From NCBI RefSeq assembly GCF_000359585.1, contig NZ_APMH01000027.1, forward strand, positions 1 through 58,966: a stretch of 58,966 nucleotides of DNA, written 5' to 3'. Within the stretch, counting starts at the first letter, position 1, and every line of letters begins with the position of its first letter. This DNA comes from Clostridium tyrobutyricum DSM 2637 = ATCC 25755 = JCM 11008 (GTDB taxonomy: Bacteria > Bacillota > Clostridia > Clostridiales > Clostridiaceae). The notes below the pieces were generated by a model. It ran no database searches and was not told where the DNA came from. It saw only the letters and a list, made by a program, of their open reading frames with translations. Shown piece after piece: positions 7,992 to 17,000 of the stretch. A program made the position numbers and the translations under genes.

Positions 7992-9336
7992 TTTGATCTA
8001 AAGACTTTTGTTTTGTTTCTACTCCAAATATGAAAATAATTAATGCTACAACTAATAATAGTACATCTAATGAAATAAATACTAATTTCACACTATAATT
8101 ATTAATAAGCCAGGCTACTCCATATGGAGTAAAAATTGTAGCAAGTCTTCCTATTGCATTTGAGAAACCAGTTCCTCTAAGTCTTATTTCTGTAGGAAAT
8201 AGTTCCGGTACATAGACAGCAAGTCCAAGAGTTAGTAATATGTATATCATAATTGTAAGGAAAAAACCTATTACAAGTATTAGCCACATAGTTTGCTGAA
8301 CAGCATAGGCATATCCAAGTACCCCTGCAAGAATCATAAATATAATCAAACACCATTTACGTCCACATCTATCTACAATAAATCCTCCTACTAATGCTCC
8401 AAGTGGTGCTCCTACCATCATAATAGTAGTATATCCCAATGATTTTGATACATTTATACCATTTCTGAGGAATAATGTAGGTGCCCATGTTACAAAGGTA
8501 TATATAAGAGTATTAATGGCAATAAGAATCATACATCCTACTACTGTTCTTGGCAGTATATTGCCCTTAAACAGATCAGAGAATCTTGCACTTTTTTTAC
8601 TCTGCAGTTTAGATTTACTGTTCATATCAAGTACCGGTCTTGATACGTGTATACCAGTTTCATCTTCAGCCTTCTTTTCAAACATTTCTATAACTTCTTC
8701 AGCTTTTTCTATCATTCCCTTTGATTCATACCATCTTGGAGATTCAGGCATTGTTCTTCTTAAAAACCAAACTATCAATGAAAGTACTCCTACAATTACG
8801 AACATCCATCTCCAGCCAAGCCTAGGTATTATCAAATATCCCAATAAAGCTGAGGCCGGAGCAGATACATTAGTTATAAGTGAAAGCATTGAAACCCATT
8901 TTCCTCTTGTTTTAGATGGTACAAATTCAGCAAGGAGAGCATATCCAGTTACAATTTCTGCTCCCAATCCTATTCCCATTATACCTCTGCAAACTATAAG
9001 GAATATCATATTGGGAGATACCGCTGCAACTAATGATGCCAGCCCAAATATTAAAAGGTTCAATTGATATGCAAATTTACGTCCCATACTATCCCCTACA
9101 AATCCCGTAAGCAGTGATCCTATTAATAATCCTACAAAAGTTACTGATATAAATGTAGCATTCAAATTAATTGTAGACCAGCCACTTTTAAGTAAAACTC
9201 CTAAAACTCCACCTGACAAATAAACATCAAATCCATCTAGAAATATCCCGAGACCAATCAGCCACAACATTTTGTAATGAAGCCTGGATATTGGAATATT
9301 ATCCATTCTTCCAGAAACATAATTAATTTCAGACAT
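7987..9336 (-). CDS. MFS transporter (metabolite:proton symporter type), leucine T-box controlled
   Basis: A 449-residue, 12-helix major facilitator. The first helix carries FLDGFDVY, as in aromatic-acid and metabolite:proton symporters. The loop 2-3 signature is GDSMGRKFA, the second-half repeat is DRCGRKW, and the mid-loop motif is MPESPRW. Charged loop residues 210-260 separate the two six-helix halves. The ATG at 9336 follows GGAGG. The frame remains open into the leader but that part is the T-box. Transcription is governed by the T-box upstream with a probable CUC (Leu) specifier, so the cargo may be leucine, a leucine precursor keto acid, or a related branched-chain compound. This substrate is inference from regulation, not from the protein. 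Confidence 0.88.
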   Translation of the reverse strand: MSEINYVSGRMDNIPISRLHYKMLWLIGLGIFLDGFDVYLSGGVLGVLLKSGWSTINLNATFISVTFVGLLIGSLLTGFVGDSMGRKFAYQLNLLIFGLASLVAAVSPNMIFLIVCRGIMGIGLGAEIVTGYALLAEFVPSKTRGKWVSMLSLITNVSAPASALLGYLIIPRLGWRWMFVIVGVLSLIVWFLRRTMPESPRWYESKGMIEKAEEVIEMFEKKAEDETGIHVSRPVLDMNSKSKLQSKKSARFSDLFKGNILPRTVVGCMILIAINTLIYTFVTWAPTLFLRNGINVSKSLGYTTIMMVGAPLGALVGGFIVDRCGRKWCLIIFMILAGVLGYAYAVQQTMWLILVIGFFLTIMIYILLTLGLAVYVPELFPTEIRLRGTGFSNAIGRLATIFTPYGVAWLINNYSVKLVFISLDVLLLVVALIIFIFGVETKQKSLDQI

Positions 9337-9385
9337 AGATATTAAAACCTCCATTTGATAATAAAATAATATTAGTTCATAATAT

Positions 9386-9685
9386 AAAAAGGCAGACTTT
9401 TCGTTGGGGCGAAAAGTCTGCCGCGGTACCACCCAAATTGTTGATTATTTAATGATAGATGAATAACTTCCTTTATAGTAGTAAAAGCAAGCATAAACAA
9501 AGCGGCAGTTTTCTCTTGGAGCGAGAAAACTGCCGCATTACCATCCAAAATTATCTCTTGATTTAATAATAACGACTTTCGCCGATAAAGCCTACTTAAT
9601 TTCAACTTATAACTCAGGGATGAGTTTCAACATACAGCTACTGTGAATTTTCACCAAACTTCACTCTCTTTTTAAAGTTACCATA
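9386..9685 (-). promoter_or_regulatory. T-box leader of the MFS gene with two antiterminator/terminator modules
   Basis: On the minus strand, Stem I begins at AGAGAGTGAAG (near 9675) and has the distal GGTGAAAA loop. The specifier region GAAACTCATCC gives CUC (Leu; plus-strand 9622-9624). The first antiterminator sequence, TGGATGGTAATGCGG, is degenerate and is followed by terminator GCGGCAGTTTTCTC/GAGAAAACTGCCGC (9502-9536). About 70 bases later a canonical GGGTGGTACCGCGG (9423-9436) is followed by a second terminator, GGCAGACTTTTCG/CGAAAAGTCTGCC (9391-9422). No second Stem I lies between them. The leader resembles the leuA T-boxes in this window. Confidence 0.88.
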
Positions 9686-9736
9686 CATTTACTTATTTCC
9701 TGTCATAGTCTTTTATTATATTACAAATATGAAATT

Positions 9737-9765
9737 ATTATATTACTATTTATATTTTGTGTCAA
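9737..9765 (-). promoter_or_regulatory. Promoter of the MFS T-box transcript
   Basis: Perfect TTGACA and TATAAT boxes with a 17-base spacer on the minus strand, placed just after the prfC stop codon and about 55 bases before Stem I. Confidence 0.85.
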
Positions 9766-9776
9766 TAATTAAATTG

Positions 9777-11366
9777 TTATGCTTTAGCTATATCTGAAAG
9801 CACAAGTCCTTTATTGTGCTCAAGAGCCCAACTAATCGACCATTCATTCTGGAATATCAAAAGATTTCTATCTCTTAGATCCTTAACTTTTTTAGTATCA
9901 CTAGTTAGAACAAGAGTTTCCACGTCACTATTCCATTCTTCTATCCACCTTATTGCCCTATAAGGCAACCTCTCAACTTTTATATCTACATTATATTCAT
10001 TTTTCATTCTATATTCCAATACTTCAAATTGAAGCACACCAACTACTCCAACAATTATTTCCTCTATACCTATATGTAATTCCTTAAATACTTGAATTGC
10101 ACCTTCTTCTGATATTTCATTTATACCCTTTATAAATTGTTTTCTTTTCATGGTATCTACTGTTCTTACTCTCGCAAAATGCTCTGGTGCAAATATAGGT
10201 ATTCCTTCAAATTTAAATTTTTTCTGGGATGAACACAATGTATCGCCTATATTAAAAATTCCAGGATCAAATACACCTATTATATCTCCTGCATATGCCT
10301 CTTCAACTATTTCTCTATTTTGAGCTAGAAATTGCTGTGGTTGAGCAAGTTTAACCTTACTATTACCTTGAACATGAAAAACTTCCATGCCTTTTTTGAA
10401 TTTTCCAGAACATATTCTCATAAAAGCAATTCTATCTCTATGAGCAGGATTCATATTTGCCTGTATTTTAAATACAAAGGCAGAAAATGGCTCACTGTAA
10501 ACATCTATTTCTCCATTGTCTGAAGTTCTAGATAGAGGAGGAGGAGTCAAATCCAGGAACTCTTTTAAAAAAGGCTCTACTCCAAAATTTGTCAAAGCAC
10601 TTCCAAAAAATACTGGAGTGAGCTCTCCGCAACTTACTTTTTGCATGTCAAACTGATCTCCTGCAATATCCAAAAGTTCTATATCTTCTTTAAGTTTAGA
10701 ATGAAGTCCCTCACCAATAAGATCCTTAAATATAGTATCATCCACAGTACCTTCAACAGACTTTACAGCAGTCTGCCCGTGATTTCCACCATTAAAGGCC
10801 TCTATTAAATTTCTATTTCTATCAAAAACTCCCTTGAACTGTGCACCAGATCCTATAGGCCAGTTCATAGGATATGATCTTATTCCAAGTACATTTTCTA
10901 TATCCTCCATAAGTTCGAATGGATCTTTACTTTCTCTATCCATTTTATTTACAAATGTAAATATAGGAATGCCCCTTAAACTACATACGTGAAATAATTT
11001 TTTAGTCTGTTCCTCTACTCCTTTAGCTGCATCTATTACCATAACAGCACTATCTGCTGCCATTAAAGTTCTATATGTATCTTCACTGAAATCTTGATGT
11101 CCAGGTGTATCCAATATATTTATACAGTAATCATTATAATTAAACTGCATAACTGATGATGTGACAGAGATTCCTCTCTTCTTTTCTATATCCATCCAAT
11201 CTGATACTGCATGTTTTGAAGCTTTTCTAGCTTTAACTGAACCTGCAAGTCTTATGGCACCACCATATAGCAGTAATTTCTCTGTAAGTGTAGTTTTACC
11301 TGCATCCGGGTGAGATATTATTGCAAAGGTTCTCCTTCTCTCTATTTCCTTCTTTAAGTCTGCCAC
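9777..11366 (-). CDS. prfC: Peptide chain release factor 3
   Basis: A translational GTPase of 529 residues that recycles RF1/RF2 from the ribosome after peptide release. The start is a GTG at 11366 after GAGAGGG, giving the family-typical ADLKKEIERRRTFAIISHPD. The G1 motif is HPDAGKTT, switch II is DTPGHQDFS, and the NKMD box follows. The size and the RF3-specific C-terminal region separate it from EF-G and TypA. An ATG-less upstream extension in the same frame (to 11402) lacks a ribosome binding site. It has its own strong promoter and is divergent from the HAD phosphatase gene. Confidence 0.95.
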   Translation of the reverse strand: MADLKKEIERRRTFAIISHPDAGKTTLTEKLLLYGGAIRLAGSVKARKASKHAVSDWMDIEKKRGISVTSSVMQFNYNDYCINILDTPGHQDFSEDTYRTLMAADSAVMVIDAAKGVEEQTKKLFHVCSLRGIPIFTFVNKMDRESKDPFELMEDIENVLGIRSYPMNWPIGSGAQFKGVFDRNRNLIEAFNGGNHGQTAVKSVEGTVDDTIFKDLIGEGLHSKLKEDIELLDIAGDQFDMQKVSCGELTPVFFGSALTNFGVEPFLKEFLDLTPPPLSRTSDNGEIDVYSEPFSAFVFKIQANMNPAHRDRIAFMRICSGKFKKGMEVFHVQGNSKVKLAQPQQFLAQNREIVEEAYAGDIIGVFDPGIFNIGDTLCSSQKKFKFEGIPIFAPEHFARVRTVDTMKRKQFIKGINEISEEGAIQVFKELHIGIEEIIVGVVGVLQFEVLEYRMKNEYNVDIKVERLPYRAIRWIEEWNSDVETLVLTSDTKKVKDLRDRNLLIFQNEWSISWALEHNKGLVLSDIAKA

Positions 11367-11404
11367 AGATTTCCCTCTCTTCTTATTTTTTATTCTCAAC
11401 AATG

Positions 11405-11433
11405 ATTTTAACTTTATTACACATCTATGTCAA
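11405..11433 (-). promoter_or_regulatory. Promoter of prfC
   Basis: TTGACA and TAAAAT with a 17-base spacer on the minus strand, about 40 bases before the GTG start. Confidence 0.8.
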
Positions 11434-11550
11434 CAAAACTTATTACAACGTTAAGTCTAAAATATTTAACCGTAATTTACTGATATTACAATAAAGTGAT
11501 GATATAATTATTTATATATTATACTAAACTATATATTTACGGAGGAGAAT

Positions 11551-12357
11551 ATGTACAAATTAATTGCAATAGACATGGATGGCACTTTATTAAAAGATGA
11601 TAAAACTATATCAGATGAAAATATCGCCGCTATAAAAAAAGCAACCGACAATGGTGTTAAAATAGCTTTAGCTACTGGAAGACCTATTAAGGGAATTGAA
11701 AAATATTTAAAACAGCTTAATCTGATTTCCGACTCAAATTATGCCGTAGGATTCAATGGAGCAGTAGTTGAAAACACCAAAAATCATAAAGTTATATCTG
11801 AAATTTTATTATCACCTGATGACATCAAATATATACATAAGCTAGGCAGGGCAATAAATGTAAATATTCAAATAGCATTAAAAGAATCCAGCATAACACC
11901 AGTACGAAATAAATACAGTGAACTAGATGCCCGATTAAATAATATAAATCTCTATATAGATAATTTTGAAAATATATCTGAAGATGAGCACATTCTAAAA
12001 GCTATGTTTATGGATGATGATTACAAACTGTCACATGGCATACCCAATCTTCCTAAAGATATATATGAAAAATATACTGTAGTCAGAAGTGAACCTTGGA
12101 TATTGGAATTTATGAACAAATCTGCCAACAAGGCTGAAGGAGTTAAAACCTTAGGTAAAAAATTTGGAATAGATAGAAGCGAAGTAATATGTATCGGTGA
12201 TTCATTCAATGATATTCACATGATAAAATATGCAGGCCTTGGAGTGGCTATGAAAAATGCCTTGCCTGAAATAAAATCTCATGCAGATTATATCACGAAG
12301 ACAAATGAAGAAAATGGTGTAGCTTACGCTATAAATAAATTTATATTTGATAAATGA
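11551..12357 (+). CDS. Cof-type HAD family hydrolase
   Basis: A 268-residue sugar-phosphatase-like member of the haloacid dehalogenase superfamily (Cof/YidA group, IIB cap). Motif I is DMDGTLL, with the nucleophile and acid aspartates at residues 8 and 10. Motif II is the Thr in ALATGRP, and motif IV is CIGDSFND. The substrate of this group is usually a sugar phosphate or a phosphorylated cofactor, and it cannot be assigned here. GGAGGAG supports the ATG. A -10 box TATAAT lies at 11503-11508. It converges on trpS with a shared terminator. Confidence 0.9.
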   Translation: MYKLIAIDMDGTLLKDDKTISDENIAAIKKATDNGVKIALATGRPIKGIEKYLKQLNLISDSNYAVGFNGAVVENTKNHKVISEILLSPDDIKYIHKLGRAINVNIQIALKESSITPVRNKYSELDARLNNINLYIDNFENISEDEHILKAMFMDDDYKLSHGIPNLPKDIYEKYTVVRSEPWILEFMNKSANKAEGVKTLGKKFGIDRSEVICIGDSFNDIHMIKYAGLGVAMKNALPEIKSHADYITKTNEENGVAYAINKFIFDK

Positions 12358-12403
12358 TAAAGAGTGTAGTAAAATCAATTGATGAATTTTACTACACTCT
12401 TTA
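12358..12403. terminator. Bidirectional terminator between HAD and trpS genes
   Basis: AGAGTGTAGTAAAAT and ATTTTACTACACTCT form a perfect 15-bp stem, extended by TAA/TTA, with a short AT-rich loop. Confidence 0.9.
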
Positions 12404-12414
12404 TAGTCCAAATA

Positions 12415-13428
12415 TTATCTTGCAGGAGGAATAAATCCTATTTTTTTCTGCATTTTTCTCAGCACTTTATTTGATACATAATGTGCCTTTTCTGCACCTT
12501 TTTTATAAATTTCTTCTAAATAATATTTGTTTTCCAAATAATGTTTGACTTTATCCTGTATTGGTTTAAGTTCTTGTACTATAGCCTCTGCTACATCATT
12601 TTTAAACTCTGCATACCCTAAATTCTCGTATTTCTTCTCTACTTCCTCAGCTGTAGTACCCTGAAGGGCTATAAGTATATTTATAAGATTTTTTATTCCA
12701 GGTTGATCATCACTATACTTTACTTTTCCTATACTATCAGTTACACATCTATTTATTTTTCTTCTTATAACTTCTGGTGGATCCATGATAAGTATAAAAC
12801 TATTTGGATTACCAGAGGACTTCGACATCTTCTTGGTAGGTTCTTGAAGATCCATAACCTTTGCTCCGCTTTCAGGTATATATCCTTCCGGAATAGTAAA
12901 AGTAGGACTATAAATATTATTGAATCTTTGAGCTATATCACGTGTAAGCTCTATATGCTGGGTCTGATCTTTTCCAACTGGCACAAGATCTGCATTATAC
13001 AAAAGTATATCTGCAGCCATTAGTACAGGATAATTTAAAAGTCCTGCACTTATCGGATCCCCTGAATCACTATATTTTTGAGATTTGTTTTTATATTGTG
13101 TCATTCGGCTAAGTTCACCTACATATGTAAAACAATTCAAAAGCCATGCAGCTTCACAATGAGTTGGAACGTGAGACTGAATAAATATAGTATTTCTTTC
13201 TGGATCTATGCCTGCAGCAAGATATATGGCAAGCACTTCTAAAGTCCTTCTTCTTAAATCCTTAGGCTGTTGTCTTACTGTTATAGCATGTAAGTCAACT
13301 ACACAAAAATAACAATCATATTTATCTTGAAGTTTCACCCAGTTTTTCAAGGCCCCTAAATAATTACCTATAGTAAGATTACCTGATGGCTGAATACCAC
13401 TAAATATTATTTTCTTTTTTTCTTCCAT
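12415..13428 (-). CDS. trpS: Tryptophanyl-tRNA synthetase
   Basis: A class I synthetase of 337 residues, the usual compact bacterial length. The N-terminal signature is GIQPSGNLTIGNYLGA, in which TIGN replaces HIGH as is common in TrpRS, and the second signature is KKMSKSSGN near residue 197. The C-terminal helical tRNA-binding region is complete. AGGAAT lies before the ATG. No T-box or leader peptide is visible upstream. A -10-like TATAAT lies near 13490. Confidence 0.96.
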   Translation of the reverse strand: MEEKKKIIFSGIQPSGNLTIGNYLGALKNWVKLQDKYDCYFCVVDLHAITVRQQPKDLRRRTLEVLAIYLAAGIDPERNTIFIQSHVPTHCEAAWLLNCFTYVGELSRMTQYKNKSQKYSDSGDPISAGLLNYPVLMAADILLYNADLVPVGKDQTQHIELTRDIAQRFNNIYSPTFTIPEGYIPESGAKVMDLQEPTKKMSKSSGNPNSFILIMDPPEVIRRKINRCVTDSIGKVKYSDDQPGIKNLINILIALQGTTAEEVEKKYENLGYAEFKNDVAEAIVQELKPIQDKVKHYLENKYYLEEIYKKGAEKAHYVSNKVLRKMQKKIGFIPPAR

Positions 13429-13531
13429 AATATAATTCCTGCTTTCTTAACTCTATCATAAAAATATATGTATAATTAATTATTGATTTATTATATCATA
13501 AAAATGAATATATAGTAAATCTCCTAATAGT

Positions 13532-13558
13532 AAATCTCCTATAGGATATAGGAGATTT
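13532..13558. terminator. Hairpin after the desulfoferrodoxin gene
   Basis: AAATCTCCTAT pairs with ATAGGAGATTT around a 5-base loop. An extra direct copy of the left arm (TAGTAAATCTCCT) lies just to the left at about 13514-13525, so the right arm has two possible partners. Confidence 0.6.
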
Positions 13559-13568
13559 GTCAATAAAA

Positions 13569-13946
13569 TTATTTTGTTTTCCAAAGTCCATGAAGATTGC
13601 AATATTCTCTTGCAAATACAACCTTTTCGTTTAACTTGAATTCAGCTTGTGGCTTATCATCTGGAGTTAAATATTTTCTATAAATCTTGTTATTGTCAGT
13701 GTGAACCTCAATCCACTGAATATAATGATCTTTTGTCATTGGATGTTCAACTGAACCAACCTTTACCAATACACCATCATCAGTTTTTTCAATTACTGGT
13801 ACATGCTTTTCCAACGCGGCATCTACAGTATTTGCTTCAAGAAGCTTCATTGGTTTGCCACAACAGGTCAAAATACCTCCACCAACATTCAGCACCTCTA
13901 CTATATTTCCACATAATTCACATTTATAAACTTGTTTAATTTCCAT
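13569..13946 (-). CDS. dfx: Desulfoferrodoxin (superoxide reductase)
   Basis: A 125-residue two-iron superoxide reductase that reduces superoxide to hydrogen peroxide without making oxygen, a typical defence of anaerobes. Center I (desulforedoxin-like) ligands are C9, C12, C28 and C29. Center II ligands are H48 in EKHVP, H68, H74, C116 and H119, so both iron sites are complete. GAGGAGGG supports the ATG. It stands alone, with a terminator after it and the glucan synthase gene's terminator before it. It likely works with rubredoxin encoded elsewhere. Confidence 0.95.
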   Translation of the reverse strand: MEIKQVYKCELCGNIVEVLNVGGGILTCCGKPMKLLEANTVDAALEKHVPVIEKTDDGVLVKVGSVEHPMTKDHYIQWIEVHTDNNKIYRKYLTPDDKPQAEFKLNEKVVFAREYCNLHGLWKTK

Positions 13947-14010
13947 TATTCCTAATCCCTCCTCATTAAGTATAATTTATTTACTCAATTATAAAATTCT
14001 ACATTACTAT

Positions 14011-14030
14011 AAAAATTCCTGCTAACAGGA
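14011..14030 (-). terminator. Terminator of the glucan synthase-like gene
   Basis: On the minus strand TCCTG and CAGGA pair around a short loop and are followed by TTTTT, directly after the stop codon of the 2,878-codon gene. Confidence 0.65.
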
Positions 14031-14031
14031 T

Positions 14032-17000
14032 TTAAATATTGACAATTATTTTGTGAACTCCTTCTTTTAAAAATGGAATTATATTATCATCTACAATATT
14101 ATCATCCAGCCAAATTCCCTTATTGGAATTTTTAGTTACTTTTATATTATATATACATCCATTTCTTTTATATTTTATATCATACTCATTCCAATTTTCA
14201 GGAATACATGGATCTATTGTAAAACCTCTATTATTTTTGAACTTAAATCCGAGTATACTTTCAATACCTGCTCTATACATCCATCCAGCAGCGCCAGTAT
14301 ACCAGCTCCATCCTCCCCTTCCAAAATTATTTCTTGAAGCATATATGTCTGCAGCAATTACATATGGCTCCAGTTTGTATGTTTCAGCATTTATATATGA
14401 TTTACTGTGATTTATTGGATTCAACATGCTGAATATACTATATGCCTTGTTATTGTATCCAAGTTCAGCAAATGCAAATATTGACCATATTGCACCATGA
14501 GTATATTGGCCGCCATTTTCTCTTATTCCAGGAAGATAGCCTTTTATATAACCCGGTTCTAAAGGAGAATTATTAAAAGCTGGTGTTAGTAGTAATACCA
14601 TTCCCTTATCCTTTTTAACCAAATTTTTATTCAGTGCTTCCATGGCCTCTCTCGCTCTTGATTCTTTAGCAGCCTTTGATATTACTGCCCAGGCTTGAGC
14701 TATACAATCTATTCTACATTCATCATTTTCTATAGAACCAAGAGGTGTGCCATCATCGAAGTAAGCTCTTCTATACCAACTGCCATCCCATGCATTTTTT
14801 TCTAGGTTTTCACGTACAAATTCTTTAAGCTCGCTAAATTTTTCCACATTTTCATTATCTGATTCATGCCTGCAGATTGGTATGAATTTATCTAATATAC
14901 TATATAAAAACCATCCAAGCCATACACTTTCTCCTTTTCCCTTATTTCCAACTGTACTCATGCCATCATTCCAATCACCTGAACCCATTAAGGGAATATT
15001 GTGACTTCCAAATTTAGATGCTCTTTCTATGCTCTTGATACAGTGTTCATATACAGTTCCCTTTTTCTGAGAAATTCTAGATATATTATATCTTTCATCT
15101 TCATCTTGTTTTAAAGGATCATCCTCTAAATAGTTAGTTTCTTCTTTTAAAATACTGTAATCTCCCGTATTATTTATATAGTCAGCCGTAACATACGGTA
15201 GCCATAGAAGATCATCCGAAAATCTAGTCCTTATACCACTATCTACAATAGGATGCCACCAATGCTGAACATCACCTTCCAAGTATTGTCTTGTTGTACT
15301 ATATAGTATGTGCCTTCTTGTTATATCTGGGTTTAAATAACCTATTGCCATAACATCCTGAAGCTGATCTCTAAAACCATATGCCCCACCAGACTGGTAA
15401 AAAGCAGTTCTTGCCCAATATCGACATGCTAGTGATTGATACATAAGCCATCCATTGAGCATTATATCCATTGATTTATCCGGTGTTTTTATTTGTATGG
15501 TTTCAAGAAAATTATTCCAGAAAGCCTTACAATTTTCAAATTCTTCTTCCCACTTATCCATCTTATTATATTTTTCTATAACTCTATCTATATTTTCAAG
15601 GCTATCTTCCTGACCAAATAGAATAAGTACCTCTTTCTCAGAATTAGGATCTAAATCCAAATTTGAACTTTCGGCCAGGCAAGGATCGAATCCAGCACCT
15701 GAAGTATTTGACAATTTATCTTTTGTAAAACATTGAGGATTATCTATACCACTGCCTCTACCTATAAACTCTTCTCTATTTCCTGTATAGGAATAATCCT
15801 TACCACCAATAATTTTTAAATAACATATGAGATTGCCAAAATGTTCGCTGTAAGGATTCCTTGAATAGATATATTCATTTTTATTGTTGAAATTTGTAAA
15901 TATATACTGAGCCGTCTTCTCATGCGAAACCCCCATAACTAATTTCGCGTAGTAAGTTATGGAAAGTTTTCTCATGCTTTTACTATTATTCTTAAGTTTT
16001 AATCTACATAATTTTACACTTTCATTCATATCTACAAACATAGTAATTTCTCCTGCTATGTCATATGCATAATGTTTAAAAATTGAATATCCAAATCCAT
16101 GTTCTATTATATATTCCCCTGAATCCCTTATAGGTGCTGGTGATATACTCCAGATATTTCCTGTTTCCCTGTCTTTTATATATATAGCCTCAGCTTCCCC
16201 ATCTGATACGGCATCATTAGTCCATGCTGTTAATTTATTTTCTCTGCTATTTTTATTCCATGTATAAGCTATACCTGATTCTGATACATGAAATCCAAAA
16301 CTACTATTTGAAATAACATTTATCCATGGAGCTGGAGTATTGCTATAGTCTTTAAGAACTATAATATATGACTTTCCACTCTGGGAAAATCCCCCCAACC
16401 CATTAAAATAATAAAGCTTTTTAGTATCAACTTTCCAATTAAAATTATTTTCTCTTTTAAAATCTATACTCTTTTGTTCACTATTGTTTTGTGATAAAAA
16501 TTTGTTGTTTTCTTTTTTATAAATTATATTTTCTTTGATTTGTTTAAACAGTTCTCCATTTTCACTATCTATAACAAGCCTTGATATTCCCTTTATAAAA
16601 TTCATGTCTTCTTTTGGCATGTTACCACTATTGTATACAAATACACCTCCAGGTTCATTCTGTTTATTTCTAAGATAACTTGAATCTATAAGTTCCCTCA
16701 ATTGCAATTGAACAGGAGCAGTATAAGAACTTTCTTCCAAATTAAATATAACTAAATCCACCTTTAATCCTTTTAAACAAAAATATTCATGAGCTCCTAA
16801 AATTTGTCTTACAACAGATATATATTTTTCTTGCTTAATTATAATAGTCATTATAGGTAAATCTCCTGAAATTCCATAAGACCAAAGTGAAGACTGACTT
16901 TTTTGTATGTTTTTAATATATTCACTTCTCTTTTTCATAAGTTCATTTAAGAACAGTATTCTAGATGCCATAATCTGATACATATTTATCTTTGATGATG

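Noticed and set aside
8516-9067. Plus-strand open frame of 183 codons inside the MFS gene
   Set aside because: It is antisense to a clear MFS transporter, has no ribosome binding site, and reads as unstructured low-complexity protein.
9372-9605. Minus-strand open frame of 77 codons upstream of the MFS gene
   Set aside because: It spans the T-box antiterminators and terminators, which explains the sequence. The protein would have no known features and no site.
13501-13560. Short direct repeats resembling a CRISPR or tandem array
   Set aside because: Only two copies of a 12-base unit, with the inverted copy forming a terminator hairpin. There are no spacers and no cas genes.
13545-13568. TTGACA at the end of dfx as a trpS promoter
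   Set aside because: No -10 box lies at 16-18 bases, and a terminator hairpin starts immediately after. A TATAAT further on is more likely.
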